Assembly (NCBI RefSeq): GCF_001486505.1
Contig: NZ_LN909062.1
Location: 276,997-340,996, forward strand
Direction: 5' to 3'
Length of the DNA: 64,000 bases
Source: Paenibacillus rubinfantis
GTDB taxonomy: Bacteria; Bacillota; Bacilli; Paenibacillales; Paenibacillaceae
The notes below the pieces were generated by a model that was not told where the DNA came from, ran no database searches, and saw only the letters and a program-made list of their open reading frames with translations. Made by a program: the position numbers and the translations under genes. Numbering within the stretch: position 1 is the first letter of the stretch; each line of letters begins with the position of its first letter. Shown in pieces: positions 41,984 to 52,400 of the stretch.

Positions 41984-42135
41984 GTTACTATGGATCATCT
42001 CGCGCTGAAGGCGGTTTGTCCTTCTCCCTGATCGCGGCGGCGATTTTGATGATCTGCCGCTCGCGATCCATCTGTTACCCGGTATAAGAACCGCCTGCCC
42101 TTGATGATGGGTTTATCCAGTAAGGAGGGGTCGGT

Positions 42136-42993
42136 TTGAAACACCAGATGAGAGTTCATTCCTCCAGGAAGACCCGTGGCGGCCTCAAACCTCTTTTTCC
42201 GCCGTTGGGCCGTGCTGCTGGCGTTATCGCCGGCGCATTGCTTGCTTCCGTCGGCTTAGAGCTGTTCCTGATGCCCCACAGCATCGTCGTTGGAGGAATG
42301 ACCGGTTTATCCGCATTGCTGGCGTTAAAGACGGAAATGCGGCTTGGATTGTTCTTGTTCTTACTGAATCTGCCGTTACTCTTTCTCTACCGTAAAAATA
42401 TCCATTGGTCCTACGGGATCTTCACTGTAATCGGCGTATTGGTTTTTTCACTGGGGACGCTCGTGCTCCATCCATATCCCTCCCTGATTGACGAACCACT
42501 TCTGGCGGCGCTGATCGGGGGATTGTCCCTGGGAATCGGTCTTGGTTTAGCCCTGCGTTTTGGAGGGGCACTGGACATTGCGGAAAAAGCGGTCAATCAG
42601 CTCCAATATTTCAGATTGTCCCCGGAACGGATCTTGCTGCTGTTGAATTGCCTGATCCTGATTGGTGCAGGCTTTCATTTCGGCTTTCTGCAGGCCCTCT
42701 ATTCGGTCATCGCCTACCTGTCCGCTTTCGAAGCCGTCAAGCTTCCGGTACAAGGCGGGATCTTCACCCTAACGGTGCGGATTAAGAGCCGCCATTGCAC
42801 CGCCATCCAGGAGGAGCTGCTGCGTTATCTGAACCGTTCGGCCGTTTACCGGCAGAACCCGGAAGGAATCGGGACCGAGGACGGGATAGGTATTCTGGAA
42901 TGCCGATGCCACCGGCTGGAGCGATCCCGTTTGATTTCCCTCGTCCATCAATGCGACCGTGAAAGTGAAATTACGTTTCATCCAAGGAAATAA
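42136..42993 (+). CDS. YitT family membrane protein
   Basis: A 285-residue protein with five to six hydrophobic spans (VIAGALLASVGLELFLMPHS, VGGMTGLSALLAL, GIFTVIGVLVFSLG, LGIGLGLALRFGGALDIAEK) and a C-terminal DUF2179-like soluble domain (GGIFTLTVRIKSRHCTAIQE...). The arrangement is that of YitT/DUF161-DUF2179 proteins, whose transport role is not settled. It starts at TTG after AAGGAGGGG. A terminator follows. Confidence 0.88.
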   Translation: MKHQMRVHSSRKTRGGLKPLFPPLGRAAGVIAGALLASVGLELFLMPHSIVVGGMTGLSALLALKTEMRLGLFLFLLNLPLLFLYRKNIHWSYGIFTVIGVLVFSLGTLVLHPYPSLIDEPLLAALIGGLSLGIGLGLALRFGGALDIAEKAVNQLQYFRLSPERILLLLNCLILIGAGFHFGFLQALYSVIAYLSAFEAVKLPVQGGIFTLTVRIKSRHCTAIQEELLRYLNRSAVYRQNPEGIGTEDGIGILECRCHRLERSRLISLVHQCDRESEITFHPRK

Positions 42994-43000
42994 TATTTAA

Positions 43001-43027
43001 GAGCCGCAGGGGAAGTCCCTGCGGCTC
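43001..43027 (+). terminator. Terminator after the YitT gene
   Basis: GAGCCGCAGGG / CCCTGCGGCTC hairpin with a GAAGT-type loop, followed by TTTGG. Confidence 0.8.
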
Positions 43028-43063
43028 TTTGGTTTACGGACACGTTCCCTTCCCGGACGCGGC

Positions 43064-43306
43064 TCAGAAGTCCTGACTTGTCATGTATTCGTTAAACCTC
43101 CGCACGGCGGCAGACAAGGTTTTCTCCTCCCGATAAACCAGGCAAATCTGCCGCCGGTTCACATAACCGGGGAGATCCTGTTGTCTTAACTCTCCGCTGG
43201 ATATCTCGCGAACAACGTTGCGCCGAGGCAAGACCGCAATACCGATATTGCACTTCACCGCTTCCTTCATCGTTTCGATGGCTCCAAGCTCCATCGTGGA
43301 CGCAAA
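43064..43306 (-). pseudogene. C-terminal fragment of a LysR-type regulator
   Basis: About 80 residues remain (STMELGAIETMKEAVKCNIG, IAVLPRRNVVREISSGELRQ, ending VRRFNEYMTSQDF), the last third of a LysR substrate-binding domain. The DNA-binding domain and most of the effector domain are absent; upstream of about 43306 the sequence turns into an unrelated phosphatase gene on the other strand. No start signal. Interpreted as a deletion remnant. Confidence 0.85.
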
Positions 43307-43773
43307 ACGGAGGCGGTGCTCTCGCCTTGCTGGGCAATCTCGAGGTTGCCCTGCTCCGGAACGGGGACAAGGCCGCTGCGCTCCTGCCTGCGGAACGGCT
43401 CGATTGGCTGAGCGGCTTACCGTATTACGCCGCGTTGGACGGCTTGCTATTCGTTCACGCCGGCCTCCGCCCCGGCATACCGCTGGACCAGCAGCATGTC
43501 GACGATTTAACCGGCATACGCGAGGCGTTCTGGGCAGCGGAGCCGCTTGGCGGAGATCCGATCGTCTTTGGACACACGCCCACCTTCAAACTGGGCGCTC
43601 CCCCGGGAACGATCTGGCAATCCTCCGGACGCCTGGGCATCGATACGGGGGCAAAGCATGGCTATCGCCTGACTTTGCTGGATCTAACCCACTCTATCGC
43701 GTATTCCTGTTCCACGTCTCTGGACAGCCTTTACGAGGAGGTTCGGCAGGAATCGCTTCATCTCTCCCTATAA
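43300..43773 (+). pseudogene. C-terminal fragment of a PPP-type metallophosphatase
   Basis: The frame reads NGGGALALLGNLEVALLRNG ... LLFVHAGLRPGIPLDQQ ... DPIVFGHTPTFKLGAPPG ... IDTGAKHGYRLTLLDL. The VHAGLRPG and FGHTP motifs are those of bacterial PPP serine/threonine phosphatases. The N-terminal metal motifs (GDxHG, GDxxDRG) are missing, and the GNHE motif reads GNLE. A TTG at 43327 could start translation, but the product would lack half the metal site. It abuts the LysR fragment. Confidence 0.85.
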
Positions 43774-43784
43774 ACCAGCACAAC

Positions 43785-43810
43785 AAAGCCAACCCATTGG
43801 GGTTGGCTTT
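43785..43810. terminator. Bidirectional terminator
   Basis: AAAGCCAACCC / GGGTTGGCTTT hairpin between the phosphatase fragment and the convergent aldo/keto reductase gene. Confidence 0.85.
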
Positions 43811-43822
43811 ATTGGATACGAT

Positions 43823-44665
43823 TTAAAATTCTTCGTAAACGGCCGGGTCCTGGTTGCGGATCCTCCCGTCCGGACGGGACAAGCCGTTGATCTGCTTCAT
43901 CTCTTCCTCGTCCAATGTAAAGTCGAAAATCGAGAGGTTCTCCACCTGCCGAGCGGCGGAAGCCGATTTTGGGATAGACACGGCCCCCAACTGAACATGC
44001 CAACGCAGAATCGTCTGGGATATCGATTTTCCGTGACGTTCGGCGATTTGCCGGATTGTCTCGTGATTCAGCACCTCGTTGCCGTGAGCCAGCGGGCTCC
44101 ACGATTCCGTGACGATGCCGTGTGCTTCATGATATTGGCGCTGTTCCGCCTGATTAAACAACGGATGCAGCTCAATCTGATTTACGCTGGGCGTCACACC
44201 CGTTTGCTCGATCAAGCGGTCCAGGTGGTCGGGCAGGAAATTGCTGACGCCGATGGAGCGGATCAGCCCCCATTTTTTCGCGTCGATCAAAGCTTGCCAC
44301 GCTTCTACATAATGCCCCTGATTCGGATTAGGCCAATGGATCAGATACAGATCGTAGTAATCCAGCTGTGCCCGGTACAACGATTCCTGGATCGCCTTCA
44401 CCGCTTTATCGTAGGTATGGTAGCGGCCGGGGAGTTTGGATGCGATGATGAGCTCTTCCCGCGGTACCGTAGAACGCCTTACGGCTTCGCCAACGGTGCC
44501 TTCGTTCTCGTAGTTATACGCGGAATCGAGCAGGCGGTAGCCGGATCGGATGGCGTGAACGATCGACTGCACGCCTTCGCTGCCGCGAAGCGTGTAGGTG
44601 CCCAAACCCACTACCGGCAGCTTCACACCGTCATTTAGCGTAATTTCTGGAATGATCGAACCCAA
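43823..44665 (-). CDS. Aldo/keto reductase
   Basis: A 280-residue NADPH-dependent oxidoreductase of the AKR superfamily with a TIM-barrel fold. Family segments are GYRLLDSAYNYENEGTVGEA (catalytic Asp and Tyr), ELIIASKLPGRYHTYDKA (Lys), DYYDLYLIHWPNPNQGHY (His), IRSIGVSNFLPDHL, NQIELHPLFNQ and SIPKSASAARQVEN (NADPH site). It starts at TTG after AAGGGAGTG. Substrate unknown; many bacillus homologues reduce glyoxal or other aldehydes. Single gene. Confidence 0.93.
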   Translation of the reverse strand: MGSIIPEITLNDGVKLPVVGLGTYTLRGSEGVQSIVHAIRSGYRLLDSAYNYENEGTVGEAVRRSTVPREELIIASKLPGRYHTYDKAVKAIQESLYRAQLDYYDLYLIHWPNPNQGHYVEAWQALIDAKKWGLIRSIGVSNFLPDHLDRLIEQTGVTPSVNQIELHPLFNQAEQRQYHEAHGIVTESWSPLAHGNEVLNHETIRQIAERHGKSISQTILRWHVQLGAVSIPKSASAARQVENLSIFDFTLDEEEMKQINGLSRPDGRIRNQDPAVYEEF

Positions 44666-44902
44666 GACAAACACTCCCTTCAAATAGGTACTGCTCTCCA
44701 ACTATCATATCCGATGTATGCGAAAAAACGAACAGAAATCGCCGATACCGGCTTATTTCTGCGGAATGTGTATGAAATTTCGAACAGATTTAGGCCTAAA
44801 TCGGCTCAAGGCAGGAATTCTATATGAAATATCGAATAGAATCCTCTCTTTTGGCGAGAAATCACAATTTCTATTCGAAAATTCGAATAGATTTTGCAAA
44901 CC

Positions 44903-46933
44903 CTACGCCCGTTCCCAACCGCGATCCTTCAGCAGCTTGATGTACAAGCCGCCAACGACGGTCCGATGCTGGAAGCCGATCTGCCGCGCCGTCTTCGTAT
45001 CGTACCAATCCGTAAACGGTACGCGGTCCCGCGTCTCGTTCAGGAAAACCCAGAGCGGCTCCACGATCCGCTGGAAGTCCTCGCGCGTCTCCGCCAGCGC
45101 TCCGGCCCACACGAGCCAATCGGCTTTCGTGTACGCCGCCCGGTTATCCAGCGGCGTGCCATAACGCTCTTGCTTCTCCAGATACCAAGCAACCTCGCGC
45201 CGGATCATCTCTTCCCCAAATAGCCCGGTTCCGAAGATGCCGTCCCAAACGAGGTTGTATTTCAGGCTCCAGGTTCCCGGCTGACCAAATGCCAGCACGG
45301 TGTGGCTCTCGTCAGTAGGATCGGCGGCAAGGCCTTCCCACTTCCGAGCCATGTCCGATGCGGCCTGGCGGTAACGCTCCGCGGCTTCCGCTTCGCCGAG
45401 CAGCCCGCACAGCAACCCGTAGCTGGCTACGCCCATCACGGCTTTGACCGACAGGTTGGCGTTACGTGCCAAATGTCCGGCAAAATCATCCGTGCACAGC
45501 TGATGCTCCGGATCCAGCCCATGCTCCACCAAATAGTCGGCCCATTTGGCAAGCAGCTCCCGATGCTCCAGCACGAAGTCCGTGTTCCCATCCGCCAGCG
45601 TGACTGCGGCCGCCATCACGAGCATATTGCCGCATTCCTCTACCGGCATTTGACCTTCCAGCTTGTTCTCGCCGTACACTTGGCCGTTCGCCAGTGGATA
45701 TTGACCCACGTCATGCGGCGCAAATTCAAACTCCCACGCGTCGCTGGCTGCATATTTGAAGATCGGCCGCATCATGCCGCGCACCAGCTCCGGCTGGTAC
45801 AGCAAAAATAGCGGAATCGAAGGATAACTCACGTCCACCGTGGCGATACAGCCGTTACTGAAGCATTCCTTCGACATGAACAGCACCTGGCCCTCCGAAT
45901 CCTGGACCAATTTATGCGCGGCAATCGCCTGTCGGTAGGACAGGGACAGGATGTCCGCGTATTTCTCTCCGCCGGCACGGATAGCATCCTCGCGCAGCTT
46001 GGCATCAAACGTGTCGCAGCGCGCCATCAGATCCGGGTAATTCTGGAACGCTTCGATGAGCAGGGTCGGGATGGAGGTCCCGTCCTTTTTCCAGTAAGCC
46101 TCTAAGGGCTGGCCAAAATACTCAATCGCATAGACGTCGTCATAAGCGAGGACGATCAATTGGGACTTCTCATCCGTACCGGCTACTTCGCCGGCATCCC
46201 ACACGCAGGCCAGAACCAGTTCGGCCTCCCGAACCGGCTGAGGTTGTGCGAGCGCCGCCTTCCCTTCGTTTGGCCGGATTTCGCCTTCCCGGACGAATTG
46301 TTTACGGATCGATGCTTGATCCAGGTAAGTCTGTACGTCCGGCGTCTGCTTGACGGCCAACATAAAGGTGCCCCAATCGATGCGCTGATCGTCGCCCGAG
46401 GAATGGAGCGGGTTCTGCTCGGCATGGCGGACCTGCAGTACGGCGAGTTCTCCCTGCGCCTCCTGCTGCCAGGTGATCGCCTGATCGGTTTCATTTACGC
46501 ACCACTCCCCAGTAACGTCGGTATAGAGCCGCACCTGATGGGGTTTGCCGTCGAGAGAACGCACGCGGTACGCGACATAAGAAGCCGGCCGCGACAACAG
46601 CTCCAGGTCGTCCGGCAGCAGCGGACTCGTAAAGGTGACGTCCAGCCCAACCCCACCCGCTTCGAACTCGTAGCGGGTCGAGAGCGCCGTGACTTCGAGT
46701 CCGGTTTGGTTCATCGCCTCCGGCTCCGTATAATACCGCTCCGGATTGGGTTCGACGCGCCCGGCAAACCGCCAGACTACACCGTCGATGGATAGCAAGC
46801 CGGTGAACGCTTGCCGGCGCCCGGTCCAATGGCGGGTATCATCGTCCGTTAGACGATCCGCCATCGACCAGACGCTAAAAAAAGGATCGATTGTTACCAA
46901 GGGTACTGCCGGTGGACGCAATTTCGTATTCAT
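44903..46933 (-). CDS. Glutaminase-domain (DUF4965/DUF5127) protein
   Basis: A 676-residue cytoplasmic protein of the family related to fungal glutaminase A, in which several DUFs (DUF4964, DUF5127, DUF4965, DUF1793) follow one another. Supporting segments are VPLVTIDPFFSVWSMADRLT at the start, RHWTGRRQAFTGLLSIDG, SYRQAIAAHKLVQDSEGQVL, KECFSNGCIATVDVSYPSIP, FEFAPHDVGQYPLANGQVYG and the C-terminal WDGIFGTGLFGEEMI. The all-alpha toroid part suggests a glycoside hydrolase or glutaminase; true substrate unknown. Last gene of the mannosidase unit. GGAGG precedes the ATG. Confidence 0.85.
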   Translation of the reverse strand: MNTKLRPPAVPLVTIDPFFSVWSMADRLTDDDTRHWTGRRQAFTGLLSIDGVVWRFAGRVEPNPERYYTEPEAMNQTGLEVTALSTRYEFEAGGVGLDVTFTSPLLPDDLELLSRPASYVAYRVRSLDGKPHQVRLYTDVTGEWCVNETDQAITWQQEAQGELAVLQVRHAEQNPLHSSGDDQRIDWGTFMLAVKQTPDVQTYLDQASIRKQFVREGEIRPNEGKAALAQPQPVREAELVLACVWDAGEVAGTDEKSQLIVLAYDDVYAIEYFGQPLEAYWKKDGTSIPTLLIEAFQNYPDLMARCDTFDAKLREDAIRAGGEKYADILSLSYRQAIAAHKLVQDSEGQVLFMSKECFSNGCIATVDVSYPSIPLFLLYQPELVRGMMRPIFKYAASDAWEFEFAPHDVGQYPLANGQVYGENKLEGQMPVEECGNMLVMAAAVTLADGNTDFVLEHRELLAKWADYLVEHGLDPEHQLCTDDFAGHLARNANLSVKAVMGVASYGLLCGLLGEAEAAERYRQAASDMARKWEGLAADPTDESHTVLAFGQPGTWSLKYNLVWDGIFGTGLFGEEMIRREVAWYLEKQERYGTPLDNRAAYTKADWLVWAGALAETREDFQRIVEPLWVFLNETRDRVPFTDWYDTKTARQIGFQHRTVVGGLYIKLLKDRGWERA

Positions 46934-46956
46934 CGGTTTTCTGCCTCCCATGAGGA

Positions 46957-47022
46957 TATCGTGATCCTATCCTGTTCCTATCGTGATCCTATCCTGTTCC
47001 TATCGTGATCCTATCGTGATTC
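46957..47022 (+). repeat. 22-bp tandem repeat between two operon genes
   Basis: TATCGTGATCCTATCCTGTT plus two bases is present twice in full (46957-46978, 46979-47000) and once in part. The last partial copy covers the final codons of the upstream gene (stop at 47011). Confidence 0.9.
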
Positions 47023-49344
47023 CTTCGTATCCTGCTTCGTCACTGTGATGCGAATTCCTGCGTCTCCATGTTCGTAGTGAAGCAGCAGGGTACGTGACTT
47101 CGCATCCCATTCAAATGGGAGCGAGACGTTTCGTTCCGGAGCGGAACCATTTCCCTCACCAGACGCAGCTGCGGCCGATACCGCCGCCGGTTCTGCCTCG
47201 CAGCGGATCCGCGCCACAGCCTGCAGCGGACGCGGACCTTTGGCCGTAAACATCATGCTGCGTTCCTCCTCGCGGAAACCCTCGATCCGGGAGGAGGCGG
47301 CGATCACGCCGGAGCCGGAGCCGGATTCAGAGAGCAGGCTCCCCGGCCCGGCGTACGCCAAATCATAGAGTAAGGCTTGCTGCCCCGGCTGTACCGTGAC
47401 CCGTTCTTTGAGGGGCAAGCCAGCCTCAAGCAGGTCGACAAATTGTCCTTCCAACTCGAGCGGCGTTTCGCTGATCGACTCACTCATTACGGAAGCGATC
47501 ACGTACGGACCACGGCGGAGTTGGAAATAATTCAGCGGTTCCCAGCGGAGCGCATCCGCCGGAGCCGAACCCTTCGCATTCACCGGCTTCTCCCCGCTTC
47601 CCAGCACCTCCATCGCTTCCCGTACCGCGGAGCGGAATCGCTCCGCCGCTTCCGGGCTTTCCGCGATCCGGTCCGGCCGCATCGGCAAATAGCTGACCAA
47701 GCCGGCGCCAACCCGGGTGAAGCCTTCTTTGACTGCAGCCGCATTCGCATCCCCTGCAGCCTGTTCCGCCCCGGTCCCAGACGGTAACCCGAGGCATTCG
47801 AACAGATGCGCCCGCGGCGAAGTATAACGCCGCCGTCCCTGGTTCCACCATTCCCGGACTCCATGGTACGGGTCGCTGTCATCTCCGACGTAAATGAGCG
47901 CCCCGCCTTCGCGCACCCATTGGGCCAAAGTGCCGTGCAAATCCGGGGATTCCGGCTTCATAAATTCATAACTTAATACGAGCACGCGGTAATCGTCCAG
48001 ATAACCCGGGAAACGCCGAACGTTATCAAGCTGCACCGGCCTTACCGGGAGCCCATGCTTGACGAGCGGCAACGTCAGTCCGTAAAACGCCGAGAAATTC
48101 AGCAATTCTACCGCCTCTTCTTCCGACAGCTCCACTTCGTTAGTTCCGTCGTATTTCATCATAAATCCGGACGTTACTGTCCCGATCCGTTTCCGCTGGA
48201 ACATGGCCGAGTCGGCCAGAAGCACGCCGGTGACAGCGGCGTTGCCGGAGGTCTGGACTTCCTCCTGCTCCATGTTCCGGAGGGTATGCATCACGTTCAG
48301 AAGCATCGTCGCATAATCCGCCGGAATGCCTTCTTTGCCGCTCCCGTCTTCGGAAGGATACTGGCCCTCGAAGATCCGACGGGGCCAAGGAGCCACTTCA
48401 TAGCGGGCAACCGCCGGATGCAGCAGCGAGGCGATCAGCGTCTTAACGTAGTTCTCGCGGTAATCGGCCCAGGTCCGCTTCGGATCGTCTTCGATCGGAT
48501 CGTGCAGGAACCACATGCGGCGTTGCGTGCCGCGGACCAGCTCCTGCATGATCCCGTATTCGAGGAACGCCGTCTCAAACGTCCGCTCCGCTCGTTGGCC
48601 TTCGTATACGTTCGCCGTCCGCGACGTCCCCGTCCAAATCTGGGCGATGTAACCGTCGACCGTCGGCACGTCGAGAAGCCGGGATTCCGGGCTGACGATC
48701 CGCCATTGGGTATAGTTGATCAAGCTATGCGTTGGCACGAAAAACCGCAGCGGCCGGTTATACCGAACCAGCGAATATTCCTTTAGCGCCGAGCAGATGC
48801 GGTCCAGGCAACGCGTATACAGGTAAGCCTTCAGCTTGGAGGCGCGGTATTGCGCATCCTCCGAGGTATGGGGCGGCTGCCATGGCTCGTTGTAGTAATT
48901 TCGCCATTCGCGTTGGAACGCCTCGGAGTAACCGCCTTCCACCCAAAATTCCGGCTCCTCCAGATGGATGGCTTCCACCCCGGCATCCACGGCCGGACGA
49001 ATCCGCTCCACCAGGAAATCGGCGTAGCTGATAGTTGGCACCATATAAGGAATATCCTCGGACGTCCCGTGGATAATCGTCTCGCCATCCTGATATTTTT
49101 GAGCTTCGTCCCAGTGGGAGCGGCCGTCCACCTTCCCGTTCAGATAATCCTGGTAACCGCCCCAGGATACCCCCGTCATCAGATGGACATGGTAACCTCG
49201 CTCCGCCCACTCGCGGATGCGCCGGGGCATCGACTCCCCGATGCCGTACACCATCACAAAATCCGCCTGGATATCGTACGAAGCGCCGTATTCACGGCCT
49301 TCCTGAAATCCGGTGCGCTCCTCCGCCCGTGCTCTTTCCTTCAC
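47011..49344 (-). CDS. Large glycosidase-like protein of unknown class
   Basis: A 777-residue protein without signal peptide. The N-terminal half looks like a (beta/alpha)8 glycosidase barrel: YHVHLMTGVSWGGYQDYLNG, AGVEAIHLEEPEFWVEGGYS (a Glu pair in a strand-end position) and RPLRFFVPTHSLINYTQWRI. The middle has YRVLVLSYEFMKPESPDLHG and GGALIYVGDDSDPYHGVREW, typical of the glutamine-amidotransferase-like domain found in beta-galactosidase-type enzymes. A C-terminal beta domain follows. I cannot assign a CAZy family. Its place between a GH38 enzyme and a glutaminase-domain protein points to oligosaccharide breakdown. Confidence 0.65.
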   Translation of the reverse strand: MKERARAEERTGFQEGREYGASYDIQADFVMVYGIGESMPRRIREWAERGYHVHLMTGVSWGGYQDYLNGKVDGRSHWDEAQKYQDGETIIHGTSEDIPYMVPTISYADFLVERIRPAVDAGVEAIHLEEPEFWVEGGYSEAFQREWRNYYNEPWQPPHTSEDAQYRASKLKAYLYTRCLDRICSALKEYSLVRYNRPLRFFVPTHSLINYTQWRIVSPESRLLDVPTVDGYIAQIWTGTSRTANVYEGQRAERTFETAFLEYGIMQELVRGTQRRMWFLHDPIEDDPKRTWADYRENYVKTLIASLLHPAVARYEVAPWPRRIFEGQYPSEDGSGKEGIPADYATMLLNVMHTLRNMEQEEVQTSGNAAVTGVLLADSAMFQRKRIGTVTSGFMMKYDGTNEVELSEEEAVELLNFSAFYGLTLPLVKHGLPVRPVQLDNVRRFPGYLDDYRVLVLSYEFMKPESPDLHGTLAQWVREGGALIYVGDDSDPYHGVREWWNQGRRRYTSPRAHLFECLGLPSGTGAEQAAGDANAAAVKEGFTRVGAGLVSYLPMRPDRIAESPEAAERFRSAVREAMEVLGSGEKPVNAKGSAPADALRWEPLNYFQLRRGPYVIASVMSESISETPLELEGQFVDLLEAGLPLKERVTVQPGQQALLYDLAYAGPGSLLSESGSGSGVIAASSRIEGFREEERSMMFTAKGPRPLQAVARIRCEAEPAAVSAAAASGEGNGSAPERNVSLPFEWDAKSRTLLLHYEHGDAGIRITVTKQDTKESR

Positions 49345-49410
49345 GCTAAAGTCCCTCCTTCGCTACCTAGAAGTTGGATGGAAACCGTTTAGGCTTCAAC
49401 TAAACCCGCA

Positions 49411-52400
49411 TTAAACCGGTTCCACGCGAATCGTCTTGATCTCAAACGGGGTAAAACGCAAGTGAATCCGATCCGTATCTTCGGCCAGCAATGTAGTGGG
49501 TTCCTCCATCAGATTCGTCTCTTCGATCGTCCGGCAAGCCAGCCCGAAGCTCAGTTCCGCATCCGCCCCGGCACCCGCCGTCTCATAGAGCCGGACGATC
49601 AGATGATCGCTGTCCTCGGCTTTCTTGACGGCTTCCACCATGACATTGGGATGGTCGATCGATAGAAACGGCTGCGAAAGCAAGGTGCTGCTAACAGTCC
49701 TCACGCCGCCTTGATCCGTCACGGGAATGGCCTCCACCGAGGTGAGTGGCACATTCAGTTCATACCCTTTCCGGTACACACCGGCTTGGATAAAGTCACC
49801 AACATGCGGATAGAGAGCGTAGGTGAAACGGTGCGCCGCCCGGTCCGCAACAGGATCCGGATACCCCGGGCTGCGCAGCAGGTTCAAATCCAACACGTTG
49901 CCTTCCACGCTGTGCCCGTATTTGCTGTCGTTCAGCAGCGCCACGCCGTAATCCGGCTGCGACAGGTCGAGATAATGATGGGCGCAGATTTCGTCCCGGG
50001 CAAACTCAATCGCGTTGTTCCGGGTCGTTGACCGCTTTAATACCCCAAATTGGATTTCGCAATTCACCTGATCGCTAACGACGGCCACCGGAAAAGCAAC
50101 CCGCAGCATTTTTCCCGTCTCCCGCCAGTCCGCTTCCGTGTCAAAGCGCAGCAAGCCATCCCCTTGCAGCAACCGAATCGTTTGCTTCAATGTCGACTCC
50201 CCATAGCGGTAAACCTGCTCCACCACCGCTTGCGGTCCGGAGACGTAAGCGCGCCGGCTTTCCAGCTCCATCGTCCCGGCAATCGTATCGCGATAGTCGC
50301 GTGGGAAGTCCCAGGCATCGCCATCATCGTGGTAGACCGTAAATACGTTCGCCTGTGCACCCGCTTGGATTGCTTCTCGTCCGGCGGCTTTGTCGTACAA
50401 CGACACGATGCTGCCATTGTCGTCGAACTGCACCTTAAGCCGGTCGTTCTCCAGCCGCAGCTCCTCGGCGATCAGCACCTCTTCCGGCGCCTGCGCTTCC
50501 GCCGCAGCTTGCTTCAATTCGCGCCAGCTCATCGCCGGCACTTGCACATACTGCCAGCTGCCGTCCGTCTCCACCCATTCCCGCCGCTCCCACGGCAAGG
50601 AATTGTACAAGACGGTTTCGCCGGCAGCCACGCCGGATCGCCCGGCCACGCGGCCGTAAGCTTCCGCGATCATCGCCTGCACTTCGCTCAGCAGCTTGGC
50701 GTAGCGCTCCAACGACTCGTCGTACACACGCGTGATCGACGAACCCGGCAAAATATCATGGAATTGGTACAACAACACTTCCTTCCAGATCTCCTCCAAC
50801 CGAGCGGTTGGGTATCCCGCCGGGCTGTCGCCGAGCACGAGCTGCAGCGATGCGGCGAATTCCAGCTCGCGCAGCGCCTTTTCCAGCTTGCGGTTATACC
50901 ATTTATTGCGCGCCTGCGTGGTCAACGTCCCTTGATGTTTCTCAAGATACAGTTCGCCCCGATAGGTTTGGAACCGGGAAGCCTCCTGTTGCAACCGCTC
51001 AAAGAAGGTGAGCGACGGCTCCTGGACAACCGGCGGCAGGCCCAGCAGGTTGTGCTCCCGTTCGAGTCGCTCTAGATGCTCCTCCCCAGGTCCGCCGCCA
51101 CCGTCGCCAATTCCGAACAGCATTAGCGCGTGCTCCGACACATTCCGATCTAAGTAGGCTTGCTCGATTTTCGCCAAAGACCGCGGTGCGGCCGGACTGT
51201 TGTAGGTATCCTCCGGCGGCAGGTGCGTCAGCACCTTCGTTCCGTCGATGCCTTCCCAGAGGAAGCTGTGGTGCGGATGCGTGTTATATGTGCTCCATGA
51301 GAGCTTTTGCGTCATCATGTAGTCCACGCCGGACTTCTTGAGCAGCTGCGGCAGGCTTCCCGAATAACCAAAGACATCCGGCAACCATAGCACCTTCATG
51401 TCCTTGCCGAACTCCTCCCGGAAAAACCGCTTGCCGTAAAGGATCTGCCGCACCAACGCTTCACCGCCGGAGATGTTCGTATCCGGCTCAACCCACATCG
51501 CACCTTGTGCCTCCCAACGTCCCTCGCGAATGCGTTCCTTCACTTCGGCGTAGAGCTGCGGGTAATACTCCTTCATCCACTGGTACAACTGCGGCTGGCT
51601 CGCGCCAAACACGTAGTTCGGATATTTCTCCATGTTCCGCAGCGCCGTCGAGAAGGTCCGGGCTCCCTTACGGATCGTCTCGCGAATCGGCCACAGCCAG
51701 GCCAAATCGATATGGGCATGCCCGATGGCGCTGACCGTCAGAACGGAATCGCCGCCTTTTTTCGCCAGTTCGCGAGCCACCCGTGCCTTCGCCAAACGTA
51801 CCGATTCCTCATTGATCTCGGCCAGCAGGTGGGCCGCCTCGTAGACGGCCTGCAATACTTGGGCTTTTCGGGCGCTCGACTCCGGTAACTGCTCAACTAG
51901 CTCAATCAACACTTCCAGGTCGTAAGCCAATTGTCGGGCTTCCTCGTGGCAAATGGCAATCTCTGCTTCCTTAAGCGTTCCGCTGCGATAATGGCCAAAC
52001 AAATCATTACATCCGCCGTCTCCCCAGAGGTCGATGGCTTCCCCGCCCCGGGCGGCGGCACTGACGTCCACCACCCGCTTGCCGGGCCGCCCCAAGCTGT
52101 AGTCGAACTCGGAGCTTACATTCGTTAAGCCTTGGCGCGGGGAGCCCGCTTCGTCCACGAGGCATAATTCTCCGTTAATATCGATCAACAGAACGATTTT
52201 TTGGCCGGCAACCGTTTCCGGTACCGTTCCTTGAAAGTGAAACCAAGCGCAGTCCCACAGCTCTCCCCATTTATCCCCGGCTTGAAGCCGGATGTGCTGA
52301 CCGCTCTGCCGCTCGGCATAAGGGACCGGCTCCTTCGTCACCCAGGCTTCAACCTCAAGCCCCGCGATCGGGCGGTAAATGTACTCCTGTAATTTGGCAA

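Noticed and set aside
41984..42135. Small hydrophobic frame as a gene
   Set aside because: No start codon or RBS in frame and only about 30 codons; at most a relic, noted under the KhtT finding.
44700..44902. Recurring TTCGAAYAGATTT-like words between two genes
   Set aside because: Only three loose copies without clear symmetry or spacing; not enough to call an operator or repeat element.
50050..51075. 341-residue plus-strand frame
   Set aside because: Antisense to the GH38 gene, which has clear catalytic motifs; no start signal.
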